Source: Anaerolineaceae bacterium
GTDB lineage: Bacteria; Chloroflexota; Anaerolineae; Promineifilales; Promineifilaceae
DNA length: 64,000 bases
NCBI GenBank assembly: GCA_002699125.1
Contig: PABI01000060.1
Location: forward strand, 88,570 to 152,569
Reading direction: 5' to 3'
In this document: positions 32,080 to 41,118 of the stretch, one piece after another
How the letters are laid out: the number at the start of each line of letters is the position of its first letter
Position numbering within the stretch: the stretch's first letter is position 1
Position numbers and translations under genes: made by a program
Notes under the pieces: model-generated
What the model was told of the DNA's origin: nothing
What the model saw: only the letters and a program-made list of their open reading frames with translations
Database searches by the model: none

Positions 32080-33327
32080 TCACCGCCTACGCCGCGTGGC
32101 TTCAATATTTGCCACCCAACTAAAGAGGACGATACCAAACCAGTAGAGCAGTCCTGTGCCGCTGCCATTCCGGATGAGTCCGAAGAGCAAGTTATAAAGA
32201 ATAAGGCCACCTAAAACGGCTGTAAACCCCAACAGTAATTTAGACTTTTTCATACGCAGCGCCGTGGCTAGCGGAATGATGAATACGGCCGTTTCCAAAG
32301 CCCCCATCAGCCAGACATCCTGCAAAGTTCCTGGTCCAAGCAAACCAGTGACCAAAAAGCCAAGCGCCAGCAGCAAAGTTAAGCCAATCCAGTTGGAAAT
32401 AATCAGACGCTCTCTGGATAGTGCCAGCCGCCCAAACCTGTCCAGGCGCAAGAACAGGTCAAACAACGTTCTGGAGGTCCAGGTTAAAAATACAAACGTC
32501 ATATAAACATAGAGAAGGGGCATAATCACAGGCTGCAATTCAGAGTTTGCTTGCCTCATTTGGTTCAAAAAACGAAACAGAAAGTAAGCACCCAAAATGA
32601 CAAACCAGCGGGTGCGGTTATCCAGGCGCTCCATCCACAGAAAGTAGGCCAACATCACCCTGTAAATGGGGTTGCGGGCCTTCATTGCCTCTACAATGCC
32701 TACCTGTGCCCATTGCAAGTTGGGATCCAATCGTAAGGCTTCGCCAAAATGGTGCATCGCTTCCCGGGGTTTGCTCTGGTGCAGGTTGGTCCATCCCTTG
32801 TTGGCGTGGGTCAATGGATTGTCCGGGTTCTGGGACAAGGCCGTGTCGATGGTTTGACTGGCGGCCGTGCGGTCCCCCATTTTGACCAACGCCATTGCCC
32901 GCAAATTGGCGCAGCGCACATGTTCCGGATCGAGCCTCAGCCCTTCATTAGCGGCTTCCAGAGCCTTGTTCCATTCTCCCCTTTCCACAAAAATGCTGCT
33001 TAGCAGACCGTAGTAGTCTGGTTCCGTTGGTTCAAGCATAATTGCCGAGCGAATGGACCGTTCTGCGTCGTCATACTTTTCTTGCTCCAGCTGTACAACG
33101 GCCAGAGTATATAGGTGAAAATCACTGTTTGGGTCTAGGCGTACGGCCGTTTGCGCGGCTTGCAGTGCAGCAGCATGATGCTCTAATTTTGTGTGGCAAA
33201 TAGCTATCAGGGCGTGTGCTGGACCAAACTCGGGATTTTCGGCAATGGCTGCCTGGAGTGGTTCAATGGCTTCGTTGTAGCGGCGATGCTCCATGAGCAG
33301 GCGCGCTCTGTGAAAGTTGGCGTTCAT
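32080..33327 (-). CDS. TPR-repeat membrane protein
   Basis: This is a 415-aa protein. Residues 1-230 hold about six tetratricopeptide repeats (AIEPLQAAIAENPEFGPAHALIAI, ALEAANEGLRLDPEHVRCANL). The C-terminal part has about five membrane helices. Its start overlaps the stop of the AAA+ gene by four bases. The TPR part would face the cytoplasm or membrane surface and bind a partner, presumably the AAA+ protein, which has its own TPR-like N-terminus. Confidence 0.85.
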   Translation of the reverse strand: MNANFHRARLLMEHRRYNEAIEPLQAAIAENPEFGPAHALIAICHTKLEHHAAALQAAQTAVRLDPNSDFHLYTLAVVQLEQEKYDDAERSIRSAIMLEPTEPDYYGLLSSIFVERGEWNKALEAANEGLRLDPEHVRCANLRAMALVKMGDRTAASQTIDTALSQNPDNPLTHANKGWTNLHQSKPREAMHHFGEALRLDPNLQWAQVGIVEAMKARNPIYRVMLAYFLWMERLDNRTRWFVILGAYFLFRFLNQMRQANSELQPVIMPLLYVYMTFVFLTWTSRTLFDLFLRLDRFGRLALSRERLIISNWIGLTLLLALGFLVTGLLGPGTLQDVWLMGALETAVFIIPLATALRMKKSKLLLGFTAVLGGLILYNLLFGLIRNGSGTGLLYWFGIVLFSWVANIEATRRRR

Positions 33328-34748
33328 TCATCTCTCCAAAAGGTTAATTTTGCGCCGAGGCTGCGGGTTTCGGACGTTTTCACATAGTCCAGCACGTCAT
33401 CGTAAAGCCCGCCCTGGTTGGCATACAGGGCATAGTTGCGCGCCGAGTTAAACCATTCCGTGGTAGACGGCTTCATCTTCTTGGCAGCCACCATCAGCTC
33501 TTTGTTGGTGATGGGGGCAGGCACCCCTTTTTGCAGCGCTTCTTGCAGCTTAAGCTCAACGGCCGTATCTACCATCCCTTTCAAATCTGCCCCGGAAAAC
33601 CCAACCGTCTTTTTGGCCAGCTGCTCAAACTGAATGCCGTCCGTTGGTTTGCCTTGCAGCATCAGCTGCAAAATGGCATGACGGGCCAACGTATCTGGCG
33701 GCGGTACAAAGATGACCCGATCAAACCGGCCGGGCCGGCGAAAAGCGGGATCAAGATGCCAGGGGGCATTGGTTGCAGCCAGAACCAAAACACCTTCGTT
33801 TGATTGCTCCACCCCATCTAGCTCCGCTAAAAACTGGTTGATGAGCTGCCGCCCGGCGCTGCGGCGCATGTCGGAGCGATTGGCTCCGAGCGCATCTACC
33901 TCATCAAAAAAGAGGACGCAGGGGGTATAGCGGCGGGCCAGCTCAAACAGGCCGTGCAAATTTTGTTCGCTCTGGCCCAGGTACATGTTCAGTACATCAT
34001 GAAGCCCCACAGACAGGAACGCAGCGTTCACCTCGCCCGCGGTGGCCCGCGCCAGATGCGTTTTGCCACAGCCTGGCGGTCCATACATTAAAATACCGCC
34101 GCCAATTTTTTTGCCGTACGCCTGGTAAATTTCCGGCTTTTGCAGCGGGTGAATGATTTTGAGCCGAATTTCTTCTTTGAGCTTTTCCATACCCCCCACA
34201 TCTTTGAAGGAGATTTTTGCCTGCTCAATTTCGCTATGCGGTGGTGGTTCCGGCGGATCAACGGGAAGGAGAACGGCCGTTTCTTCCTCACCATCTTTAG
34301 GCTGAACGGCCGTATCGCCTTCCACCAGCGGCACAACCCCCATTTCGGTGGCAAAAGCGACATCTACCAGGCTGGCATCCCGCTGCACGGCTTGCCGATA
34401 GGCTTCGCGGGCCTGTTCAGGCTGTTCGGTGCGCCAGTAAGCCTGCGCCGCCAGGAGGTGCCATTCGCCTTTGGCCTTGGGCATAACAAGCAGTCGCTCC
34501 AATATCACCAAAGCGACGGCCTCTTTACCTTGATGGTAAAAAGATTGGGACAACGCAAATTTGACCGCCTGGTTTTCCGGCTCCAGGCTCAAGATATGCC
34601 GATAAACTGTCTCTGCTTCGGCATACGCTTCCGCTTCCAGCAGCAAATCGGCAAACTGTTTTTGTAGGGCAACGTTTTGCGGAGAGGCTTGCGCGGCTTC
34701 GCGCAAAATATTAAGGAGTTCATCGTTTTCAGGCATGGGCGTTTCCAT
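33324..34748 (-). CDS. AAA+ ATPase with N-terminal TPR-like region
   Basis: This is a 474-aa protein. Residues 1-120 form TPR-like helices (AETVYRHILSLEPENQAVKFALS). The AAA domain has FKDVGGMEKLKEEI, Walker A GPPGCGKT near residue 227, Walker B CVLFFDEVDALG, sensor ATNAPWHLD and arginine-finger RRPGRFDR. This is the classic Cdc48/ARC-type AAA module with one ring domain. It may unfold or remodel partners. It heads an operon with a TPR membrane protein and a zinc-ribbon protein. I keep ATG 34748; ATG 34736 is also possible. Confidence 0.88.
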   Translation of the reverse strand: METPMPENDELLNILREAAQASPQNVALQKQFADLLLEAEAYAEAETVYRHILSLEPENQAVKFALSQSFYHQGKEAVALVILERLLVMPKAKGEWHLLAAQAYWRTEQPEQAREAYRQAVQRDASLVDVAFATEMGVVPLVEGDTAVQPKDGEEETAVLLPVDPPEPPPHSEIEQAKISFKDVGGMEKLKEEIRLKIIHPLQKPEIYQAYGKKIGGGILMYGPPGCGKTHLARATAGEVNAAFLSVGLHDVLNMYLGQSEQNLHGLFELARRYTPCVLFFDEVDALGANRSDMRRSAGRQLINQFLAELDGVEQSNEGVLVLAATNAPWHLDPAFRRPGRFDRVIFVPPPDTLARHAILQLMLQGKPTDGIQFEQLAKKTVGFSGADLKGMVDTAVELKLQEALQKGVPAPITNKELMVAAKKMKPSTTEWFNSARNYALYANQGGLYDDVLDYVKTSETRSLGAKLTFWRDE

Positions 34749-34800
34749 TTTTGTGTTTTATGAGTGATGTCCGCCGCAACTGGCAGCGGGGCATCCGGCT

Positions 34801-34809
34801 TGGTATAAT
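34801..34809 (+). promoter_or_regulatory. Extended -10 promoter element
   Basis: TGGTATAAT at 34801-34809 is a perfect extended -10 (TGnTATAAT). A good -35 is not visible. It would start transcription near 34816, about 40 bp before the ATG of the LysM protein gene. Confidence 0.6.
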
Positions 34810-34856
34810 GCCGCGCTTCATAATATGGCGTCCAATTATGCCATAGCTTGCAAAAA

Positions 34857-36290
34857 ATGATGAGTGATTTCCCGAATTTGCCTCAAGCGCTAGACGATGA
34901 ACGGCGCTGCCCCTCCTGCGACACGGTTGTTGCTGCCGATGCCACCCTTTGTTTGATGTGTGGTGCGCAGTTGGAACCTCTGGTTTCCTCGCAAGAAGAA
35001 GCTGCTCCTGAAGCAGAAAGTGAGCCTGATTACCAGTCGAAGGTTGAACCACCGCCAGAGTTGGAAACGATCCGTACTGAACCGGCCGCTTCAACCGTTC
35101 CTTCCCCCACCTCCCCAGAAGCAGCGCCTGAGATTCCTACCTTCAAGCGTGTGGCACCTGCACCGACAACGGCCGTTCAAGATGCGCCAAAAATAGTAGA
35201 ATCGGTCATGCGCGAACGGCAGACGCCACTGGTTTTGGGGATGACGGCCGTATTCTTTGCCATCATTTTTGTCGTAGGCGGCTTGATCTTGCAGTATCAG
35301 AGTGGGGAAGTGAGCATGATTATCGCGCCCTCGGCCACACCCATTCCGGCGACAATTACCTACACGCCCACCTGGACGCCGCTGCCTACCGAAACCAGCC
35401 CGCCGACCCTGACGCCCACCATTACCCCCACACCGGCTCCCACCGACACGCCGCGCCCGCCGCGCACCCACACCGTCAGCAGCGGCGAGACGCTCATTGG
35501 CATTTCGCTGCTCTACCGCATTTCGCCGGAAAGTATTGCCGCGGCCAATGGATTTGAGACCAACACCCAGGTGCAGCTTAATCAAGATTTGCTCATTCCC
35601 TGGCCCACGCCCACACCGCCGCTGGAAGTCGTTGCCGCCAACATTAACGGCGAAACGGTCATTGTGGACCCCACCGGCTGTGATTTGTATCAGGTGCAGG
35701 AAGGCGATTCGATTGTCGGCATTGCCAGCCGCTTTGGCGTGCCGTTTGATTTGCTGGCGCAGGTCAATCGCATAGAAGACCCATCCCTGTTGCAGCCGGG
35801 CGATCCGGTTTGCATTCCACAGATTATCTATGGCCAATCGCTGCCGCCTACGCCCGGACCTTCCCCCACACCGACGCAAACCCTGCCGCCGCCTGGCCCC
35901 CAACTGCTCTACCCGGTGGCCGGTACCGTGGTCGATTCGTTGGACGAGACGATTTTGCTGCAATGGACGGCCGTAAAACCGCTGGCTGAAAATGAAATCT
36001 ACATGGTGGAGTTAACCAACATCGACGATTTAGACAGTTTGCCCTGGCGTGGCTTCACCCGCGACACCGCTTTCCGCGTGCCGTCCTCCTGGCGGCCCAC
36101 CACGCCGGAGCTGTTTGAGATGCGCTGGCGCGTCAGCATTGTGCAGGTCACCGGCACCCGGTCCGATGGACTGCCCATCTACACCTTTGGTGGTTCTGCC
36201 AGTGGCGATGCGTTTTTTAGTTGGCAGGGGGCTGTGCCGACGGCAACGCCAACCGCTACCCCGACACCCACAGCAGCTGCCACACCCTAG
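34857..36290 (+). CDS. Zinc-ribbon, membrane-anchored LysM protein
   Basis: This protein has 477 aa from ATG 34857. A cytoplasmic zinc ribbon (CPSC ... CLMC near residues 18-37) and acidic linker are followed by one membrane helix (VLGMTAVFFAIIFVVGGLIL near residue 130). A Thr/Pro linker leads to a LysM domain (HTVSSGETLIGISLLYRISPESIAAANG) and a second LysM-like repeat (YQVQEGDSIVGIASRFGVPFDLLAQVN). A beta-rich domain of about 120 residues ends the protein. It probably binds peptidoglycan. A TTG nine bases earlier is less likely as the start. Confidence 0.85.
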   Translation: MMSDFPNLPQALDDERRCPSCDTVVAADATLCLMCGAQLEPLVSSQEEAAPEAESEPDYQSKVEPPPELETIRTEPAASTVPSPTSPEAAPEIPTFKRVAPAPTTAVQDAPKIVESVMRERQTPLVLGMTAVFFAIIFVVGGLILQYQSGEVSMIIAPSATPIPATITYTPTWTPLPTETSPPTLTPTITPTPAPTDTPRPPRTHTVSSGETLIGISLLYRISPESIAAANGFETNTQVQLNQDLLIPWPTPTPPLEVVAANINGETVIVDPTGCDLYQVQEGDSIVGIASRFGVPFDLLAQVNRIEDPSLLQPGDPVCIPQIIYGQSLPPTPGPSPTPTQTLPPPGPQLLYPVAGTVVDSLDETILLQWTAVKPLAENEIYMVELTNIDDLDSLPWRGFTRDTAFRVPSSWRPTTPELFEMRWRVSIVQVTGTRSDGLPIYTFGGSASGDAFFSWQGAVPTATPTATPTPTAAATP

Positions 36291-36317
36291 GCTTTTGATT
36301 TTGCGATGGAGGAACTT

Positions 36318-37211
36318 ATGGGGTCTTTTTTACATGCCAGGCGACTGTTCTGCCTGACGAGCTTCTCAATTTTACTGGCTTTGTTGGTGGCTTGTGGAAC
36401 GCGGGGCGAGACGGCCGTATCCGCTACCGCCACCTCACTCCCCGCCACGTTTACGCCGCTGCCTTCGCCAACCCCGCCGTTGCAGCCGACAACGGCCGTG
36501 AGCCAGGCAGCCACCCCCGAACCGAGTGAAGCAGCTGCCGGTGTTGCCGTAGAAGAGGCTATTTTGATATCGCAGCCTGGCCCCGGCTCCAGAATTGTCA
36601 ACGGCCCGCTTCAAGTCATGGGTGTAGCCGATCCAACGTTTGAGCAGAATCTGGTCATTCGCTTGCTGCTGGCCGATGGCACCGAATTGGCAGTTACCCC
36701 TACCACAATTCAAGCAGAACTGGGCAATCGCGGCCCGTTTGCCGTGGAGATCCCCTTTACCGTCACTGATGAACAGCAGGCGTTTGTTCAAGTTTATGCC
36801 ACCAGTGCCCGCGATGGCGGCATCACGCACCTTGCTTCCGTGGGGTTGACGCTGGCCGACTCTGGCGAAGAACAAATCGTGCTCGTTGAGCCCCATGCCG
36901 AACGGATTCAAATCAGCCAACCTGCTCTCGGTGACACCATAAGCGGTGGGACGGTCACGGTGGCCGGCGAGGCGCTGGCCAGTTTTGAGCAGACGTTGGT
37001 GGTAGAGCTTCTGGATGAGGCCGGTGAGGTGCTTAGCTCGCAGCCCATCATTGTGGCTGCGCCGGATTTAGGCCAGCCGGGGCTTTTCAGCATTGAGCTC
37101 TCATACGAAGTTGCTGGGTCTATGTCCGGTCGGGTGGTGGTGCACGATCCTAGTCCCGCGTTTGGCGGTGACGTTCATCTGGCCAGCGTGGAAGTGACGC
37201 TGGCACCATAA
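36318..37211 (+). CDS. Lipoprotein with two Gmad2-like Ig domains
   Basis: The start at ATG 36318 follows GGAGG; the protein has 297 aa. The signal peptide ends ALLVAC, so it is a lipoprotein. A Thr/Pro linker precedes two tandem repeats that begin ISQPGPGSRIVNGPLQVMGVA and ISQPALGDTISGGTVTVAGEA. They match each other and resemble the immunoglobulin-like Gmad2 domain of spore-germination-related proteins. It follows the LysM gene by about 27 bp, probably in one transcript, so a cell-surface role is likely. Confidence 0.8.
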   Translation: MGSFLHARRLFCLTSFSILLALLVACGTRGETAVSATATSLPATFTPLPSPTPPLQPTTAVSQAATPEPSEAAAGVAVEEAILISQPGPGSRIVNGPLQVMGVADPTFEQNLVIRLLLADGTELAVTPTTIQAELGNRGPFAVEIPFTVTDEQQAFVQVYATSARDGGITHLASVGLTLADSGEEQIVLVEPHAERIQISQPALGDTISGGTVTVAGEALASFEQTLVVELLDEAGEVLSSQPIIVAAPDLGQPGLFSIELSYEVAGSMSGRVVVHDPSPAFGGDVHLASVEVTLAP

Positions 37212-37262
37212 ACCGCGTGCGCCGTGACTTAACGCCCCCTCAATTGTGAATCGTGAATAATT

Positions 37263-37306
37263 AATGGTGAATTGTGAATGGGTTAGTTCCTGCACAATTC
37301 ACCATT
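37263..37306. terminator. 14-bp inverted repeat between convergent genes
   Basis: AATGGTGAATTGTG at 37263-37276 pairs perfectly with CACAATTCACCATT at 37293-37306, followed by CTTTTC. It separates the Gmad2-like gene from the converging beta-propeller gene and probably terminates both. Confidence 0.75.
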
Positions 37307-37318
37307 CTTTTCTTGTGT

Positions 37319-38899
37319 CTAATTGGTTGGAATAGGCATGACAAAGAGCGCTTTTCCCAAGCTGTACTGTGGCTCATTGACAAAGATGGCCAGCCATTGC
37401 TCGTTTGGTGATGGGAGTGGATTGAGCGTGTAACCCGTTTCGTAGCCTTCAAACTGAAGCCGGGCAATTAGCTCGTCCTTGGAGCGGTCGAAAATTGTCA
37501 CTGTGCCCCCATTTGCCGCCACGTGCAGATTGTTTTCTCCCGGTATCCAGGGGTTTGCTCCAGCGGATTGTTCGGTAAAGGGTGCATTTGTTGCAAATAC
37601 CGGGCGCGTAAAGTAACGGCCGTTCCCATCATACCCTACCGTGCCATCCGGAAAAATGCGATATACAAAAGCAGGATTGTCTAAAATTTCAAGAGATTCG
37701 CCGTCTGGTGTGGAGATATACAGCTTGGCAGCCCCTTCTCGCCCTTCATTCCCGCGCAAAATGGCGTAACGGCCGTTTGCTACATCGGCATACACGTCCA
37801 GCGGTGGCCAATAATTCTCGGGGTCAAAAGTTTCGTCAAACAGCAAAGGCAGCAGTGGCTGCACCTCGCCGTTAATGTTCATCAAGAATGGGCCTTGATC
37901 CAGAGACAACGTCACCACAAATTCGTTGTTGTTAATCCACACCGGGCCACCAAACGTGCCGTCCAGGGCATTGGCCGGCTCCCAATCGTGTTGGGCAACC
38001 ACTTCGCCAGTGGCCACTTCAATCACCCGCGTGCCGCCAATGGGTGAGCGGTCGCCGGTGTAGTTACCCGCCAGGGTGATGCTAATGTGCCGGCTGTCTG
38101 GCGACCAAACCAGATTGTTAAATGAATCCGGCTGCACTTCGACAATCGGTTGGGCGTTTTGGGCCATCCAGTCGTACAGCCAGTATTGACCACCACTTAA
38201 CAAAATCAGCCACTGATCATTCGGGCTTAAACTGCCGATGGATGAGACCGAAGCGGGGAATAGTGCACCCCTGTTTTGGCCGGGTTCACAAGGTGCGTCA
38301 GTTTGAATCAGCTGGCCATCTGGCAGGCTAAGCAGCAGCTGCCCATTTGGCAGCCAGCGCCATAGCACGCCACTTCCGCCCCCTTCGTAATTAAATAATC
38401 CGCTGAACGGGTAGTCGGTGCATTTCTCGCCGGTTTGCGTGTCGTAAAATACAAAGGTGCCGGGATACGTCCCGCGCAATCCTTCAACGGGTGATTCGGC
38501 CACCTGTTCTTCCGTATATTCATAGTAGGCCAGGTAACGGCTGTCTGGCGACCAGCCAACAAATTGTAAATCACCGCCGGCAAAGATTGGTTCGGTCGTA
38601 ATTAGGATTGTTTGATCATCGCTGCTGCCTGTGGTTGTGTTGCTGTTGTCAACTGGGGGAGGCGTGCTGACGGCCGTTTCTTCAGTTGTTGCTGTCGGAG
38701 CTGGCGTTTCTGTCGGTTGGGCGGTTGGTTCTAGAATTGGCTCGGTGGGACCTGTGCTGAGCGCAGTCGAAGCAACGGCCGTAGCAGCTGGTGGGGTTAC
38801 TCCTACAAGCGTTGGTTCTTCACCAGCCTCTGTTTGGGTACAGGCGGCAAGAAAAATTAAGAAAATAACTATCGGCATGAGCAAACGGAATTTGGACAT
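37319..38899 (-). CDS. Beta-propeller-like lipoprotein
   Basis: The 526-aa protein starts at ATG 38899 after GGAGAA; the TTG three codons upstream is too close to that site. The signal peptide ends FLAAC. A long Thr/Pro/Glu linker leads to a repeat domain with VGWSPDSRYLAYY, LVWSPDSRHISIT and PSPNEQWLAIF, typical of WD40/TolB-like propeller blades. The ligand is unknown. The linker near residue 40 is encoded by a word related to the dispersed CTTCGACAGGCTCAG repeat (38757-38772). Confidence 0.82.
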   Translation of the reverse strand: MSKFRLLMPIVIFLIFLAACTQTEAGEEPTLVGVTPPAATAVASTALSTGPTEPILEPTAQPTETPAPTATTEETAVSTPPPVDNSNTTTGSSDDQTILITTEPIFAGGDLQFVGWSPDSRYLAYYEYTEEQVAESPVEGLRGTYPGTFVFYDTQTGEKCTDYPFSGLFNYEGGGSGVLWRWLPNGQLLLSLPDGQLIQTDAPCEPGQNRGALFPASVSSIGSLSPNDQWLILLSGGQYWLYDWMAQNAQPIVEVQPDSFNNLVWSPDSRHISITLAGNYTGDRSPIGGTRVIEVATGEVVAQHDWEPANALDGTFGGPVWINNNEFVVTLSLDQGPFLMNINGEVQPLLPLLFDETFDPENYWPPLDVYADVANGRYAILRGNEGREGAAKLYISTPDGESLEILDNPAFVYRIFPDGTVGYDGNGRYFTRPVFATNAPFTEQSAGANPWIPGENNLHVAANGGTVTIFDRSKDELIARLQFEGYETGYTLNPLPSPNEQWLAIFVNEPQYSLGKALFVMPIPTN

Positions 38900-39064
38900 C
38901 TCTTTCAATTCTCCGGGTCAGAATCTACTGTAAACGCTATCAGGATTTAACGTTTATTCCTTGACCCAATGTCCAAAGCATACAGATGCTTTGCCCGGCG
39001 TGCTCAATGCAATCCCGTCGGACTTGCCTGGAATTTTATACGAATGGTATGCGTGCCGTACGCA

Positions 39065-39694
39065 TTATTGCAGGAACGGATTCCACTGTTTTTCTTGGCC
39101 GATGGTGGTAGTGGGACCGTGACCAGAGAGGACGGCCGTTTCATCCGGCAATACTATTATTTTTTCGCGCAAAACCTTCATTAAAGTGTTGTGGTCACAG
39201 CCGGGCAGATCGGTACGGCCGATGCTGCGCTGGAACAATACGTCACCATCAAAAAGAACGTTTTCTTCGCGTACGTAAAAGCAGACGTGTCCCGGCGCGT
39301 GCCCTGGCGTGAACAGCACTTCCAGCTTTAAGTTGCCCACTTCAATAACATCCCCTTCGGCCAGCATGTTGTCGGCGGCCGGTGGTTTTGTCAGGGGGAG
39401 ATTGAACCTGGCGGCCGCCTCGGCGGCCTGATCCAACATGGGAACAGCGTCTGGGTGAATGTAGATGGGGACGTTGGTTGCTTCTTTTAGCTCGGCCAGC
39501 CCGCCAACGTGGTCAAAATGGCTGTGGGTGAGCAAAATGTGGGTGATGATGGCCCCTTGCTCGCTGGCAATTTGGGCGATGCGACGGCCGTCCCACGAGG
39601 GATCAATCACGGCTGCTTCCATCGTCTCTTTACAAATCGCCAGGTAGCAGTTGGTCTGCAGCGGGCCAAGCGGGAGCTGCAAAATTTCGATCAT
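39065..39694 (-). CDS. MBL-fold metallohydrolase (glyoxalase II-like)
   Basis: This is a 209-aa protein. The metal motif THSHFDH sits near residue 56, with further ligands at GHAPGH, LFDGDVLF and SGHGP. QTNCYLAI near the start is typical of the hydroxyacylglutathione-hydrolase-like group. The substrate is a thioester or similar and cannot be read from sequence. It is the last gene of the long minus-strand run and lies 100 bp after the transporter gene. Confidence 0.92.
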   Translation of the reverse strand: MIEILQLPLGPLQTNCYLAICKETMEAAVIDPSWDGRRIAQIASEQGAIITHILLTHSHFDHVGGLAELKEATNVPIYIHPDAVPMLDQAAEAAARFNLPLTKPPAADNMLAEGDVIEVGNLKLEVLFTPGHAPGHVCFYVREENVLFDGDVLFQRSIGRTDLPGCDHNTLMKVLREKIIVLPDETAVLSGHGPTTTIGQEKQWNPFLQ

Positions 39695-39740
39695 AACGTT
39701 TCCTCTAAACTGATTATCCGCAGATGGCGTGGCTGCGCTT

Positions 39741-39781
39741 GCAGATTACGCAGAGTGGACAAAAAATCTGCGCTAATCTGC
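39741..39781. repeat. GCAGATTACGCAGA inverted word pair
   Basis: GCAGATTACGCAGA at 39741-39754 faces TCTGCGCTAATCTGC at 39767-39781, with one bulged base. It lies between the transporter and hydrolase genes and belongs to the GCAGATTACACAGATT family. Confidence 0.6.
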
Positions 39782-39795
39782 GAAATCTGTGGATT

Positions 39796-41118
39796 TCAAA
39801 TATTTCGCGTAGCCATTTTGGTGGCGAAGGCCGGCAAATATTGCTGAGCACGCCAGGCTAAATAGATGATTTCGGCCAAAACGGCCAGGGTCAAGGCGAC
39901 AGCGGCCGTAGGCAGGCCGGGCCGTTGTCCCGCCAGGCCAAGCGCCAGAACAATAACGGTGACGGCCATGTTAACCACCATGGCGACGTTAACGGCCGTT
40001 GTTTTACGGCCGTTAATCAACACGCCGCGCAGCCACATGCCAATGACGGTTAAAGCCGGGAAGGGTAAAAAGTAAATCAGGCTGCCCTGGGCTAACGTGC
40101 CTACTTCGGCCGTCATGTCTTGCACGCCAAACAGATACAGGCGAGCCAGCGGGCTGAAGGTGAACAGCGTCACCACCAGACCAACGATGGCTGCCAACGT
40201 CAGGCTGAAGCGGCGAATGGGTGCATAGCTATCTGGTCCCTTGGTAAGGGCGATCACTGCTTCGGGCAAGGCCAGGGCGGCGGCGCGGGCCATGAGCATA
40301 ATCTGGAAAATGACCGGCCAGGCGGCCAGCGATTGCGTGGGGCGGTCTAACCGTGCCAGGCTAAACGTGACCAATGGTTGAACCAGCAGCACCATCACGG
40401 CCGTTCCCGCCAGCGGCAAATGGAACCAGAATAAATCGCGATAGGTGAGCGGTTCTTCGTCGTTGAGGTTGACGGCCGTTTCGCTGAGTTCGTTTTGCAG
40501 CAGGGGACGGATGGCAATTGTGGCGTAAATCGCCTCGGCAATGACGCCGGCCATCAGCGCCGTGGTGCCGTTGACCACACCCGGCAGGTCGGTCAGCATA
40601 GACATGCCAATGACCGTGCCGCCAGAGGTGAGCAGGCGAACGGCCGTGCCCCAGGCCATTTTGCGCGGCTGGTTGAAATGAATCAAGATCCCCTGCAAAA
40701 AGCGTCGCCAGGCGATGGCCGCGCTCCAAAAAATCATGATTTGCATGCCGGGCTGGACCCATTGCGCTACGTCGTCTGGCGTGCCCAGCCAGGTGCGGAC
40801 TACCAGGTCAAACAATGGGGTGAAGGCGATGGCGATGGAAACGGCCGTCAACAAAATCATCCAGTGAATGGTAAAGCGGCGCATCAACAAAAAGGAGGCG
40901 CGGTCTTTCACCAGGGCGGTGGAGGTGGCCAAAATATTGATGATAGGGCTTTCAATCGTCACTGACAGGCTGACAACAATACCCTGCGCTGCCAGCATTA
41001 TCACTTCGTTGGGCAGGCGGTTGATGGCGGCGCTAACGATGGGGCCTTCGGCCGTCATGAGCAGCCAACTGGCAAACAGCGGCAGCCAGAACCAAAAGAT
41101 TTCGCGTTGTTTCATCAT
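39796..41118 (-). CDS. MATE/ANK-like multi-helix transporter
   Basis: This is a 440-aa protein with about 12 membrane helices. The start FWFWLPLFASWLLMTAEGPIV and the internal repeat FWFHLPLAGTAVMVLLVQP show two related halves, as in MATE-type transporters. I recall closest resemblance to bacterial relatives of the ANK protein, but this is from memory. The substrate is unknown. It overlaps the CoA-transferase gene by four bases. Confidence 0.75.
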   Translation of the reverse strand: MMKQREIFWFWLPLFASWLLMTAEGPIVSAAINRLPNEVIMLAAQGIVVSLSVTIESPIINILATSTALVKDRASFLLMRRFTIHWMILLTAVSIAIAFTPLFDLVVRTWLGTPDDVAQWVQPGMQIMIFWSAAIAWRRFLQGILIHFNQPRKMAWGTAVRLLTSGGTVIGMSMLTDLPGVVNGTTALMAGVIAEAIYATIAIRPLLQNELSETAVNLNDEEPLTYRDLFWFHLPLAGTAVMVLLVQPLVTFSLARLDRPTQSLAAWPVIFQIMLMARAAALALPEAVIALTKGPDSYAPIRRFSLTLAAIVGLVVTLFTFSPLARLYLFGVQDMTAEVGTLAQGSLIYFLPFPALTVIGMWLRGVLINGRKTTAVNVAMVVNMAVTVIVLALGLAGQRPGLPTAAVALTLAVLAEIIYLAWRAQQYLPAFATKMATRNI

